From the NCBI RefSeq assembly GCF_002994615.1, contig NZ_PVNK01000198.1, positions 1 through 37,453 on the forward strand: a stretch of DNA of 37,453 nucleotides, in the 5' to 3' direction. Positions 1 through 8,506 of this stretch are shown here, piece after piece. The notes beneath the pieces are model-generated. The model made no database searches, was not told the origin of the DNA, and saw nothing but the letters and a program-made list of their open reading frames with translations. Numbering within the stretch: position 1 is the first letter of the stretch; each line of letters begins with the position of its first letter. The position numbers and the translations under genes were made by a program. The stretch is from Enhygromyxa salina. GTDB taxonomy: Bacteria > Myxococcota_A > Polyangia > Nannocystales > Nannocystaceae.

Positions 1-240
1 CTTCTCCGCCGCAGCCTTCTTCTCCGCCGCCGCCTTCTTCTCCGCCGCCGCCTTCTTCTCCGCCGCAGCCTTCTTCTCCGCCGCAGCCTTCTTCTCCGCC
101 GCAGCCTTCTTCTCCGCCGCAGCCTTCGCCGCCGCAACCTTCTTCTTCGCAGCAGCCTTCTTCGCCGCCGCAGCCTTCTTCTCCGCCGCCGCAACCTTCT
201 TCTCCGCCGCCACCGCAGCCTTCGTCTCCGCCGCCGTCTC
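1..240 (-). repeat. Tandem repeat array coding the AAAEKK tail
   Basis: Period of about 18 bp (cttctccgccgcagcctt on the plus strand) with degenerate 12-18 bp variants. It encodes Ala-Ala-Glu-Lys-Lys-Ala on the minus strand. The array runs to the window edge, so its full length is unknown. Such arrays can change length by slippage, which would alter the tail and not the catalytic domain. Confidence 0.9.
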
Positions 241-1050
241 CTCCTCGGCTTTCCTCACCTCGAGCTGCAGCGAGGGCTCGACCTCGCGCTCGGGCGACCA
301 CCGCACGCTCCGCACACGCTTGGCCTTCCCGCGCGGGAGCTCGAACACCAGGAAATACGAGTGGTTCTTACGTGCATGAACTTGCCGCAGCAATCGGCTC
401 ACTCCGGGCGCGTTGCTGCGCACGAGCACGAACACGTCCTTGCAGTAAAAGCCCATGTCCTCGTACCCGGTGACGATCTCGACGTGCGTCAGCCGCTGCT
501 TGTTGGCGCTGACCTCGTCCTGGCACTTGACGACGAGGACCCCGCCCGCGCGGAGCACACGGCGGGCCTCGAGCCCCGCACGCAGGTAGAGGTCAGTCAC
601 GGCGTCGTGCCACTTCGGGCCGCCCTCCCCCGCGTCGTAGGTGTTGCCGTCTGCGTAGGCGTTGCGGAAGGCGGCATGTGTGCCGGATCCTGCCCGATGA
701 TTTTGCGCCCGCCGGAAGAAGCCCTCCATGTAGGGCGGATCCAAGACGAGGCAGTCGAGGCTGTCGTCCTCGTAGGGCAGATCACGGCAGTCGACCCCGT
801 CGCGGTAGCGAACGAAGATGTCCCGCTCGCCCACGGCGAGCTCGAGGTCGGAGGCGTGGAGCTGGTAGACCCCGGCGGGGATGCGCTTCCAAAACACACC
901 CTTGCCGAAGGTCACGTCGGCGACTTTGCTGCCAGGCGCGACGTGCAACCCCATCAACCTCGCGAACAATTCCGAGTTGTCCCCAACGTGCGCGGAATTG
1001 ACGAGATCGGACGTCGACTCGCCCCCCTGAATGCGCTTGGACCCGGCCAT
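1..1050 (-). CDS. DNA methyltransferase with histone-H1-like C-terminal tail (3' end beyond window)
   Basis: The frame is open from an ATG at 1050 to the window edge (350 codons, no stop seen). Residues 42-54 (KVADVTFGKGVFW) look like an AdoMet-binding motif I, and residues 104-107 are DPPY, the catalytic motif IV of amino-methyltransferases acting on adenine N6 or cytosine N4. Motif I precedes DPPY. A strand near residue 235 (NHSYFLVFEL) closes the fold. From about residue 266 the protein changes to Ala/Lys/Glu repeats of the AAAEKK type that resemble eukaryotic H1 and bacterial histone-like tails and would bind DNA nonspecifically. A TAGTTT hexamer lies at 1063-1058, 7 nt before the start, and there is no clear Shine-Dalgarno. 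No restriction enzyme is adjacent, so it is probably an orphan methylase. The target base is unknown. Confidence 0.82.
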   Translation of the reverse strand, partial: MAGSKRIQGGESTSDLVNSAHVGDNSELFARLMGLHVAPGSKVADVTFGKGVFWKRIPAGVYQLHASDLELAVGERDIFVRYRDGVDCRDLPYEDDSLDCLVLDPPYMEGFFRRAQNHRAGSGTHAAFRNAYADGNTYDAGEGGPKWHDAVTDLYLRAGLEARRVLRAGGVLVVKCQDEVSANKQRLTHVEIVTGYEDMGFYCKDVFVLVRSNAPGVSRLLRQVHARKNHSYFLVFELPRGKAKRVRSVRWSPEREVEPSLQLEVRKAEEETAAETKAAVAAEKKVAAAEKKAAAAKKAAAKKKVAAAKAAAEKKAAAEKKAAAEKKAAAEKKAAAEKKAAAEKKAAAEK

Positions 1051-1100
1051 CCGCGGGAAACTACCCGAAACGGGCGCCCGGAGCGACTGCTGGCGGGGCC

Positions 1101-1129
1101 TTTAGCCCGCCGCCGCGCTTGTCTATAGT
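1101..1129 (+). promoter_or_regulatory. Possible sigma70-type promoter of acnA
   Basis: TTTAGC at 1101-1106 and TATAGT at 1124-1129 are separated by 17 bp, in the 141-bp gap between the divergent methyltransferase gene and acnA. The -10 is good and the -35 is weak. It would give a leader of roughly 55 nt. Confidence 0.35.
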
Positions 1130-1191
1130 CCGCGGACCACCACCCGCGTCCGTCGCTCCTCGACGGCGCCAGCCCCACCGGGATCTGCATC

Positions 1192-3879
1192 GTGACCAGC
1201 GCCAACCCCTACGACTCTCGCTCGACCTTTGACCTCTCAGACGGCAGCCAGGGGGTGATTTTTCGCCTCCAGGCCCTCGAAGACAAGGGCCTGACCAAGC
1301 TCGCCAAGCTGCCCTTCTCGATCCGCGTGCTCGTCGAGGCCGCGCTGCGCAACCACGACGGGTTCCTGGTCACCGACGAGGACGTCAAGACGATCGCCGG
1401 CTGGCAGCCCCGGGGCGCGCGCGTCGAGATCCCCTTCATCCCCGCCCGCGTGATCCTCCAGGACTTCACGGGCGTGCCCGCGGTCGTCGACATCGCCGCG
1501 TGCCGCAACGCCATGGTCGACCTCGGCGGCGACGCGGCCAAGGTCAACCCCGCGGTCAACGTCGACCTCGTCATCGATCACTCGGTCCAGGTCGACACCG
1601 ACGGCCGCCACCAAGACGCGCTCCTGCGCAACCTCGACATCGAGTACAAGCGCAACAACGAGCGCTACGAGTTCCTCAAGTGGGGCCAGCACAACCTCGA
1701 CAACTTCCGCGCGGTCCCGCCCGGGCGCGGCATCGTCCACCAGGTCAACCTCGAGTGGATCGCCGACGTCGCGTTCAACAAAAACGGCACCTACTACCCC
1801 GACAGCCTGGTCGGGACCGACAGCCACACCACGATGATCAACGGCCTGGGCGTGCTCGGCTGGGGCGTCGGCGGGATCGAGGCCGAGGCCGTGATGCTCG
1901 GCCAGCCGGTCTACATGCTCGCGCCCGACGTCGTCGGCTTCAAGCTCAAAGGCAAGCTCCGCGCCGGGGTCACGGCCACCGACATGACCCTGCGGATCGT
2001 CGAGATGCTGCGTGAGAAGGGCGTGGTCGGGAAGTTCGTCGAGTTCTACGGCGGCGGCCTCGACTCGCTCTCGCTCGCCGACCGCGCGACGATCGCCAAC
2101 ATGGCGCCGGAGTACGGGGCGACCTGCGGCTTCTTCCCCGTCGACGCCCAGACCATCGCCTACCTGCGCCTCTCGGGCCGGTCCGATGAGCACGTCGCCA
2201 ACGTCGAGGCCTACTACCGCGCCCAGGGCCTGTTTCGGACCGACGCGACCCCCGACCCCGAGTTCACCGACACCCTCGAGCTCGACCTCGCCGAGGTCGA
2301 CCCGGCCCTCGCCGGGCCCAAGCGCCCGCAGGACCGCGTCAACCTGTCGGACATGAAGACCCACTTCCGCCACAGCCTCACGGCCAAGGTCGGGCACCAG
2401 GGTCACGGCCTGTCCGAAGACAAGCTCGGCACCGAGATCCCGATCGAGGGCCAGGACTACTCCCTCGGCCACGGCGACGTGGTCATCGCCGCGATCACCT
2501 CGTGCACCAACACCTCCAACCCGGCGGTCATGCTCGCGGCCGGCCTGCTCGCACGCAACGCCGCGGCCAAGGGCCTGACGACCAAGCCGTGGGTCAAGAC
2601 CTCGCTCGCGCCAGGCTCGCGGGTCGTGACCGACTACTACGACAAGGCCGGCCTGTCCGACGACCTCGCCAAGCTCGGCTTCAACGTCGTCGGCTACGGC
2701 TGCACGACCTGCATCGGCAACTCGGGCCCGCTCCCGCCCGAGATCGACGCCGCGATCACCAAGGGCGAGCTCGTCGTCGGCTCGGTCATCTCGGGCAACC
2801 GCAACTTCGAGGGCCGGGTCCACAACAAGGTCAAGGCCAGCTACCTCGCGAGCCCGCCGCTGGTCGTCGCCTACGCGATCGCCGGGACCCTCGACGTCAA
2901 CTTCGACACCGACCCGATCGGCAAGGACAGCGCGGGCAACGATGTGATGCTCAAAGACGTGTGGCCGAGCGACGAGGAGATCCGCGAGGTCATCGCCAGC
3001 GCGATCAACCCCGAGATGTTCCGGGCCAAGTACTCGGACGTGACCGAGGAGCCGCGCTGGGACGCGATCGAGGTCGCCGACAGCGCCCTGTACCCGTGGA
3101 ACGGCGACTCGACCTACATCCAGCAGCCGCCCTTCTTTCAGGGCATCACGCCCGAGCTCCCGCCGATCCAGGCGATCTCGGGCGCCAAGGTCCTGCTCAA
3201 GCTCGGCGACTCGGTGACCACCGATCACATCAGCCCCGCGGGCTCGATCCCCGCGGACGGCCCGGCCGGCAAGTACCTGATCTCGAAGGGCGTGCCGAAG
3301 GCCGGGTTCAACAGCTTCGGCAGCCGCCGCGGCAACCACGAGGTCATGATGCGCGGGACCTTCGCCAACGTCCGGATCCGCAACCAGATCGCGCCGGGCA
3401 CCGAGGGCGGCTACACGACCTACTGGCCCAGCGGTGAGGTCGAGTTCGTCTACGACGCGGCCATGAAGTACGTCGCCTCGGGCACCCCGCTGGTCGTGCT
3501 CGGCGGGACCCAGTACGGCACGGGCTCGAGCCGCGACTGGGCGGCCAAGGGCACGCTGCTGCTCGGGGTCAAGGCGGTGATCACCAAGAGCTTCGAGCGG
3601 ATCCACCGCAGCAACCTGGTCGGCATGGGCGTGCTCCCGCTGTGCTTCGCCGAGGGCGAGGGCGCCGAAGAGCTCGGGCTCGACGGCAGCGAGAGCTTCG
3701 ACATCCCGATCGGCGACGACGTCTCGCCCCTGCAAGAGCTCGAGGTCACCGCGACCAAGGCCGATGGCAGCACGGTGAAGTTCAAGACCACCGTGCGCCT
3801 CGATACCCCGGTCGAGGTCGACTACTACAAGAACGGCGGGATCCTGCAGACGGTCCTGCGCAACATGGCCAAGAGCTGA
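1192..3879 (+). CDS. acnA: Aconitate hydratase A
   Basis: 895 residues, the usual length of AcnA/IRP1-type aconitases. It interconverts citrate and isocitrate through cis-aconitate in the cytosolic TCA cycle. The three [4Fe-4S] ligands are visible: Cys438 in ITSCTNTSNP, and Cys504 and Cys507 in YGCTTCIGNSG. The C-terminal swivel domain carries the substrate-binding segment TGSSRDWAAKG. The GTG start at 1192 is chosen because the protein then begins MTSANPYDSRSTF, a normal AcnA N-terminus. It stands alone, with a divergent methyltransferase upstream and a convergent gene downstream. Nothing looks unusual. Confidence 0.97.
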   Translation: MTSANPYDSRSTFDLSDGSQGVIFRLQALEDKGLTKLAKLPFSIRVLVEAALRNHDGFLVTDEDVKTIAGWQPRGARVEIPFIPARVILQDFTGVPAVVDIAACRNAMVDLGGDAAKVNPAVNVDLVIDHSVQVDTDGRHQDALLRNLDIEYKRNNERYEFLKWGQHNLDNFRAVPPGRGIVHQVNLEWIADVAFNKNGTYYPDSLVGTDSHTTMINGLGVLGWGVGGIEAEAVMLGQPVYMLAPDVVGFKLKGKLRAGVTATDMTLRIVEMLREKGVVGKFVEFYGGGLDSLSLADRATIANMAPEYGATCGFFPVDAQTIAYLRLSGRSDEHVANVEAYYRAQGLFRTDATPDPEFTDTLELDLAEVDPALAGPKRPQDRVNLSDMKTHFRHSLTAKVGHQGHGLSEDKLGTEIPIEGQDYSLGHGDVVIAAITSCTNTSNPAVMLAAGLLARNAAAKGLTTKPWVKTSLAPGSRVVTDYYDKAGLSDDLAKLGFNVVGYGCTTCIGNSGPLPPEIDAAITKGELVVGSVISGNRNFEGRVHNKVKASYLASPPLVVAYAIAGTLDVNFDTDPIGKDSAGNDVMLKDVWPSDEEIREVIASAINPEMFRAKYSDVTEEPRWDAIEVADSALYPWNGDSTYIQQPPFFQGITPELPPIQAISGAKVLLKLGDSVTTDHISPAGSIPADGPAGKYLISKGVPKAGFNSFGSRRGNHEVMMRGTFANVRIRNQIAPGTEGGYTTYWPSGEVEFVYDAAMKYVASGTPLVVLGGTQYGTGSSRDWAAKGTLLLGVKAVITKSFERIHRSNLVGMGVLPLCFAEGEGAEELGLDGSESFDIPIGDDVSPLQELEVTATKADGSTVKFKTTVRLDTPVEVDYYKNGGILQTVLRNMAKS

Positions 3880-3970
3880 TCCCTGGCCCGGAGCCAACCT
3901 CGCGCTGCGGTGTGGAAAGTCCCGCTGCAGCGCGGGGAATCGCTCGCACAGCGCGCTCGACCGATGCCGG

Positions 3971-4408
3971 CTACATCGACGACTTGATCCGGCTGAGCTC
4001 GTTGTGAGTGCGTTCTTGCGCGGGCTTGATCTCGCTGATGATGAAGGGGCGCACGCTCGAGCTCAGCTTGTCGAGGTCATCGCGATAATCGTCACGCCCG
4101 TGATCCTCGCCCTCTTCGAGCGCAGCGATCGCCGCCTCTTTGCCAAACACCTTGGCGCCCCCCTCGACCAGCTTGGCGAAGCTTCCCCAGGCGCCCGAGC
4201 CGCTCGAAGGCTTGCCTCCGAGCTCGCGGATCTTGGCCGCGAGCTTCCGCGTGCGCTCCTCGTGCGAGCGCTTGAGCTGGACCAGTTTTGCGGTCAGCGT
4301 GGGGTCATCGATTTTCTCGATGCACTGCCCGTAGGTTTCGACGGCGGAAATTTCGCCGCGAAGGAACGAGTTGAGCTGGTTGATATCGTCGGTCTTGGTT
4401 GTGCTCAT
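3971..4408 (-). CDS. DUF2383 / PA2169-family four-helix-bundle protein
   Basis: 145 residues from the ATG at 4408. A longer frame exists upstream, but only this start gives the family N-terminus (Asp/Asn-rich start, then LNSFLRGEISAVETY). The sequence is helical with spaced acidic and His residues: E19 and E24 in helix 1, then RSHEE, ALEEGEDHGRDDY and QERTHNEL. This is the ferritin-like pattern of DUF2383. Family members are small, often stress-associated, and of unproven function; iron binding is an inference. A weak purine-rich site (agcagg) lies about 8 nt upstream. It is the last gene of a minus-strand block and converges on acnA. Confidence 0.8.
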   Translation of the reverse strand: MSTTKTDDINQLNSFLRGEISAVETYGQCIEKIDDPTLTAKLVQLKRSHEERTRKLAAKIRELGGKPSSGSGAWGSFAKLVEGGAKVFGKEAAIAALEEGEDHGRDDYRDDLDKLSSSVRPFIISEIKPAQERTHNELSRIKSSM

Positions 4409-4475
4409 GGTCTTGCCTGCTGTGTTGGATGCAGCACGCGGGACCCGCTGCAACCACCATGCCGGCAACTGACCG

Positions 4476-5672
4476 CTAGCAGGTGCGCGACAGACCCTGC
4501 TTGACCATCGCTTGCCACGCAACGGGCGCGCCGGACTCGACGGCCCCCCGCGCGACGAAGCCGAGCGCGGCATAAAAGCCCACGGAGTCGACCCAGGCGT
4601 GGACCAGCAGCTCGTCGCGACCGTCACGCCGAGCCTCGTCCTCGACCGCGCCGACCAGCCGCCGACCGAGGCGGCTGCGACGGTGGCGAGGGCCGACGAC
4701 CAGCTGACGCAGGCGGCCGAGCTCGGGGTCGTACTGGACGTAGCCAGCGAGCTCGCCCTCGGCGAGGGCCACAAGGTGGACGCTGCGGGCGTCGCTGGTT
4801 GCGTAGTCGGCCAGCGACTTGCCCTCGGGCTCGAGCAGGTGGCGAGCGCGAAGCTCGGCGAGTTCGACGGCGAGCTCGCCGGGGATTGCTGCCCAACTCT
4901 CGTAGCGCGACAGCTCGAGATCCGGCCAGGCGTAGCGCCACCAAAACTCCGCGTCGGCGCCGCTGCGCAGCTTCGGCGGGAGGTGAGTGAGCGAATTAAA
5001 GCCCTCGAGCAGCAGCCCCTCGCGGCGGTCCCAGCTCAGCGTGGTGATCCCAGTGTTGCCGTGGACGAAGGCGAGACCGCGCTGCCACGGGACGTGCAAC
5101 CACCTCCGCAACCACCGCGAGAGCAGGTCGCCGTGGGCGATGACGACGACGGTCTCGTGAGTCCCGGCGGCGAGCGTGGCTTCGGCCCAGGCGATCGCGC
5201 GCTCGACCCGGGCGCGGGCCTCGTCGCTGGTCTCGGCCCCGCCGTGCCCGGCGTACCAGCCCTCCGGATCCATCGCGCCGCAGCGAACGGGGAACTCGGC
5301 CTCGAGCGCGGCCGCGGTCGCCGACGGCCGCAGCTCGCCGCAGTAGTGGCAGCCGCCGACCTCGAACAGCCCGGCCTCGCACACGAAGCGCTCGAGGCCG
5401 ACGCGGGCGGCGATCGGCGTCGCGGTCTGCAGCGCCCGGCGCATCGGGCTGCTGACCAGCAGACTGCGCGGCTCACTCAGTATCGGTGCGAGATGCTCGG
5501 CCACGCGCTCGGCCTGGGCGCGACCGAGCTCGCTGAGATCCGGGTCCGGCTCGCGCGCGCGCGCAGCCTCGGCGTGCATGCGTTCGGGATCATCGCGCAG
5601 CTCCTCGCGGATCCGAGCGTTGCTCAGGTTGTTCTTCGATTGGGCGTGGCGCACGAGCAGCAAGCGCGGCAT
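4476..5672 (-). CDS. Histidine phosphatase - GNAT acetyltransferase fusion
   Basis: 398 residues. The N-terminal 200 residues form a phosphoglycerate-mutase-like histidine phosphatase: RHAQS at 8-12 holds the phosphate-accepting His9, and VVIAHGD holds the second His (about residue 180). Residues about 290-398 form a GNAT N-acetyltransferase fold with the acetyl-CoA-loop segment QLVVGPRHRRSRLGRRLV and a terminal HAWVDSVGFYAALGF block typical of motif B. The linker (about 200-285) is Trp-rich. Both halves look intact. The substrates are not evident; a metabolite phosphatase coupled to an acetyltransferase is plausible. TACACC lies 7 nt before the ATG. The gene starts 31 bp after the DprA-like gene stops, on the same strand. 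Confidence 0.85.
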   Translation of the reverse strand: MPRLLLVRHAQSKNNLSNARIREELRDDPERMHAEAARAREPDPDLSELGRAQAERVAEHLAPILSEPRSLLVSSPMRRALQTATPIAARVGLERFVCEAGLFEVGGCHYCGELRPSATAAALEAEFPVRCGAMDPEGWYAGHGGAETSDEARARVERAIAWAEATLAAGTHETVVVIAHGDLLSRWLRRWLHVPWQRGLAFVHGNTGITTLSWDRREGLLLEGFNSLTHLPPKLRSGADAEFWWRYAWPDLELSRYESWAAIPGELAVELAELRARHLLEPEGKSLADYATSDARSVHLVALAEGELAGYVQYDPELGRLRQLVVGPRHRRSRLGRRLVGAVEDEARRDGRDELLVHAWVDSVGFYAALGFVARGAVESGAPVAWQAMVKQGLSRTC

Positions 5673-5703
5673 CGCGGCAGGTGTAGCACGCGGGCCCCCG
5701 CTC

Positions 5704-7089
5704 TCAACCGGACAGCAACTCGAGCTGACTGCGTCGCGCCACTTGGGGGCTCTCGTCCTGGTTCAGCAGCGCGAACACGTGCGCGCGACCGGAGCGATCG
5801 GCCGTGATCTTGCCCGACTCTTCGAGTGACCGGAGCTTGGCGCGAGTCTTCGTAGCTGGCCAACCGACGCGCTCGCAGAGCGCGGCCACCGTCGCGCGAC
5901 CGCCATCCATGGTGGCGAGGGCCCGCAAGAGTGGATCCTCTTCCTCAGGTTCGCTCGCGGCAGGCAATTCCCGGACCGAAGGAGCATCGTTTGCCTCAGC
6001 CGCACGTGCCTCGACGGTGTAGGGCATAGTAGCTTCGCGGACGACGCTTTGATCCCTGAGCTCAGTCCGAACGGCGTCGAGAATCTCACCTGGCGCCGAC
6101 GAGTCGGGAGCATCGACGGTGACATGGAGTCGCCCTCCCTCACGCCACACGGAACAACGAAGCGCTCGCTGAGGACCGGTGGCACCGCCGAGCGAAGACG
6201 GCAGCACCACGAGTCCACGCGCCCACGGGAGTGGCTCGGCTCCGGGCCGAGCCGCGAGTTCGGCCATCAGCCGCCCCTCTCCAGGGCCGCGACGAATGTA
6301 GACGGGCAACCCGTGGTCCCGGTGGACGTCGAACTGGGCCGTGGTCCCCCCCTCCGCGACGCAATCGGCGATGAACAACGCGCGGCTCATGCCGGCGATG
6401 GTCGAGTTGCGCCTCATCGCCGCCCAGCCTGCCCAGCGAGCCGTAGGTTCGAACTCGGAGAGAATCGTCAGCCGCCCGTCCTGCACCTCTCGCCGTCGTA
6501 TTGCACGTGTTTTGAAGATCCCCTCGGGCGCGACACCAATGACTCGGCCACCAGCTTCGAGCGCCCCCTCCAACGCCTCGCTGTCGACACCACGAGCGAG
6601 GCCGGAGACGACGGTGAACCCGGCTTCCGCAAGCGCGCGTCCCACCGCACGAGCAAAGCACAGCCCCGCAGGCCCAGCCTTGCGGCTGCCGCTGACTGCG
6701 ACCCCTGGCTCGCGCAGCAGGGCCACGTCGCCCGCGACCGACAGCAAGGTCGGAGCTTTGCCCGGTGTGAGCCGCTCCAGCAGGTGGCGGGGATACGCCG
6801 AGTGTGTGACCGGAACGAGCTCGAGCTCGCCCTGGGCGAGGCGATCGACCACGAAGGCTTGGGCGGATACCCGCCCTTCGGCTTCTAGCAAGCGAGCGTG
6901 GAGCGGCGCCAGCGACCGCAGCGGTGCCGGCAGCTCCTCGGTCTCGAGCGCAATGAGCTCGAGCAGGCTGAGGCCGGCGTCGTGCGCAGCCCGAAGCACA
7001 AGCGCGTTCTTGTCGCGCACGCGCGCTCGCGGAAGATGAAACGCCAGCGCGAGCCAGTACGCGAGCTCTCGTCGATCGATCGACTTCAC
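5704..7089 (-). CDS. DprA-like Rossmann protein with C-terminal winged helix (ShosA-like)
   Basis: 461 residues. The N-terminal helical part is followed by a Smf/DprA Rossmann core: GSRKAGPAG at 134-142, SGLARGVDSEAL at 162-173, SEFEP at 211-215 and RRNSTIAG at 226-233. The classic DprA motifs are modified (GIDxxAH becomes GVDSEAL; FPRRNRI becomes AAMRRNSTI). A middle region of about 100 residues leads to a winged-helix segment (about 395-455). Its GTG start at 7089 shares four bases (GTGA) with the stop of the upstream phosphoribosyltransferase gene, so translation is probably coupled. This pairing matches ShosTA, where a DprA homologue neutralises a phosphoribosyltransferase toxin. Competence (DprA-ComF) is the alternative. 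Base composition looks less GC-biased than that of adh or acnA. Confidence 0.85.
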   Translation of the reverse strand: MKSIDRRELAYWLALAFHLPRARVRDKNALVLRAAHDAGLSLLELIALETEELPAPLRSLAPLHARLLEAEGRVSAQAFVVDRLAQGELELVPVTHSAYPRHLLERLTPGKAPTLLSVAGDVALLREPGVAVSGSRKAGPAGLCFARAVGRALAEAGFTVVSGLARGVDSEALEGALEAGGRVIGVAPEGIFKTRAIRRREVQDGRLTILSEFEPTARWAGWAAMRRNSTIAGMSRALFIADCVAEGGTTAQFDVHRDHGLPVYIRRGPGEGRLMAELAARPGAEPLPWARGLVVLPSSLGGATGPQRALRCSVWREGGRLHVTVDAPDSSAPGEILDAVRTELRDQSVVREATMPYTVEARAAEANDAPSVRELPAASEPEEEDPLLRALATMDGGRATVAALCERVGWPATKTRAKLRSLEESGKITADRSGRAHVFALLNQDESPQVARRSQLELLSG

Positions 7090-7427
7090 GAAGCTCCTTG
7101 GTGTCGCGTGCGCGCCATCGTCAGCGGATAAACTACAGCAGGACGGAGCGCGCGTGCAGCCTCGGTCATGGACGCGCCGGTGGCCCAGATGTCATCGATG
7201 AGCAACGCGGTGCCAAACGCTGCGTCAGCGGCGCAGGCGAAGACCCCCGTCACGTTGCGCTTCTTGTGCAACTTCGAACGGAAGTTCTTTTGCGGCTTTG
7301 TCTCGCGGGTTTTGCTCAGCTCGATGTGGGGGAGGCCGAGCTTCGAGGCCACGCGCCTGGCGAAGTCGGCGACAAGCGCTGGGAGTAGCGGTGAATGCTG
7401 CTCGGCTCGATCCGCGACGATCAGCAC
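7086..7427 (-). CDS. ComF-like phosphoribosyltransferase, compact (ShosT-like)
   Basis: 113 residues from a GTG at 7427. The frame is open only back to the adh stop codon (about 10 more codons, no ATG or other good start), so the protein is short. It has the ComF-like stretch TRETKPQKNFRSKLHKKRNV followed by the PRPP-binding loop LLIDDIWATGASM (75-87). ComF proteins are normally about 220-240 residues with an N-terminal zinc finger; here the finger and part of the N-terminal half are absent. It begins 31 bp after adh and overlaps the DprA-like gene by GTGA. Known pairs of this type (ShosTA) are toxin-antitoxin and anti-phage modules, with the PRTase as toxin. Whether this short version is active is unknown. 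Confidence 0.75.
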   Translation of the reverse strand: MLIVADRAEQHSPLLPALVADFARRVASKLGLPHIELSKTRETKPQKNFRSKLHKKRNVTGVFACAADAAFGTALLIDDIWATGASMTEAARALRPAVVYPLTMARTRHQGAS

Positions 7428-7457
7428 TTCAGCAGCGCGAACGGGACTTGGGCATGC

Positions 7458-8483
7458 TCATGCGAAGTCGAGGACGACGCGACCTTCGATCTGGCCTTCG
7501 CGCATGCGGGCGAAGATGTCGTTGATGTTCTCGAGCGGCTCGCTGCTGACGGTCGCTTTCACCTTGCCCGCGGCCGCGAAGTCGAGGGCCTCCTGGAGGT
7601 CGAGGCGGGTGCCGACGATCGAGCCACGGACGGTCGTCCCGTCGAGGACCATGTCGAAGATCGACATGGAGAATTCCCCGGGAGGTAGGCCATTGAGGAC
7701 GACGGTCGCGCCCCGACGAGTCATGCCCAGGGCCTGCTCGAATGCCTTGGCAGACACGGCGGTGACCAGCACGCCGTGGGCGCCGCCGATCTCGTCGTGC
7801 AGGACCGCGGCCGGGTCCCGGTTGCGAGCGTTGACGGTGATCGAGGCCCCGAGCCGGCGCGCGAACTCGAGCTTGTCGTCGTGGATGTCGACGGCGGCGA
7901 CGTTGAGGCCCATGGCGCGGGCGTACTGCACGGCCATGTGACCGAGGCCACCGATCCCCGAGATCGCGAGCCACTGGCCCGGGCGCGTGTCGGTCATCTT
8001 CAGGCCCTTGTAGACCGTCAGCCCGGCACACAGCACCGGCGCGACCTCGATGAAGTCGACGCTGTCCGGCAGCCGCCCGACAAAGTTGGCGTCGGCCAGA
8101 GTGTATTCGGCGAAGCTACCGTTGACCGAGTAGCCCGTGTTTTGCTGGGACTCACAGAGCGTCTCCCAGCCGCCGAGGCAGTGCTCGCAGTGGCCGCAGG
8201 CGGAGTACAGCCAGGGGATGCCGACCCGGTCGCCTTCGGCGACGTGCGTGACCCCGGCGCCCACAGCGACGACCTTGCCCACGCCCTCGTGGCCGGGGAT
8301 GAAGGGCGGCTGAGGCTTGACCGGCCAGTCCCCCTCGGCGGCGTGGAGATCGGTGTGACAGACGCCGGTCGCGGCGATTTTGACCAACAACTGGCCGGGT
8401 CCCACGGTCGGGACCGGGACCTCGCGGATCTGAAGGGGCTTGCCAAATTCTTCGACGACGGCGGCTTTCATGGTTCGTGGCAT
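7458..8483 (-). CDS. adhP: Zinc-dependent alcohol dehydrogenase
   Basis: 341 residues, full length for the AdhP/AdhA class that oxidises primary alcohols to aldehydes with NAD(P). Catalytic zinc ligands are Cys42 (VCHTD) and His65-Glu66 (PGHEG). The structural zinc site is Cys96, Cys99, Cys102 and Cys110 (CGHCEHCLGGWETLC). The nucleotide fold is marked by ISGIGGLGHMAVQYA. The ATG at 8483 is preferred because GAGAGG lies about 8 nt upstream, one of the few clear Shine-Dalgarno sites here. It is upstream of, and on the same strand as, the PRTase/DprA pair, but no functional link is implied. Confidence 0.93.
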   Translation of the reverse strand: MPRTMKAAVVEEFGKPLQIREVPVPTVGPGQLLVKIAATGVCHTDLHAAEGDWPVKPQPPFIPGHEGVGKVVAVGAGVTHVAEGDRVGIPWLYSACGHCEHCLGGWETLCESQQNTGYSVNGSFAEYTLADANFVGRLPDSVDFIEVAPVLCAGLTVYKGLKMTDTRPGQWLAISGIGGLGHMAVQYARAMGLNVAAVDIHDDKLEFARRLGASITVNARNRDPAAVLHDEIGGAHGVLVTAVSAKAFEQALGMTRRGATVVLNGLPPGEFSMSIFDMVLDGTTVRGSIVGTRLDLQEALDFAAAGKVKATVSSEPLENINDIFARMREGQIEGRVVLDFA

Positions 8484-8506
8484 GACCGGTCCTCTCGTTG
8501 GCGAGG

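Noticed and set aside
1..240. CRISPR array at the left edge
   Set aside because: Repeats are contiguous 18-bp units with no spacers, in frame with the methyltransferase, coding AAAEKK.
1237..3897. Long minus-strand frame (886 codons) across acnA
   Set aside because: Antisense shadow of a certain aconitase gene. It is rich in Ala, Val, Arg and Gly with no domain, as expected from the complement of GC-rich codons.
5704..7427. Ordinary competence operon (dprA-comF)
   Set aside because: Not fully excluded, but the PRTase lacks the ComF zinc finger, the DprA motifs are altered, and the genes overlap as in ShosTA. Kept as the alternative, not the main call.
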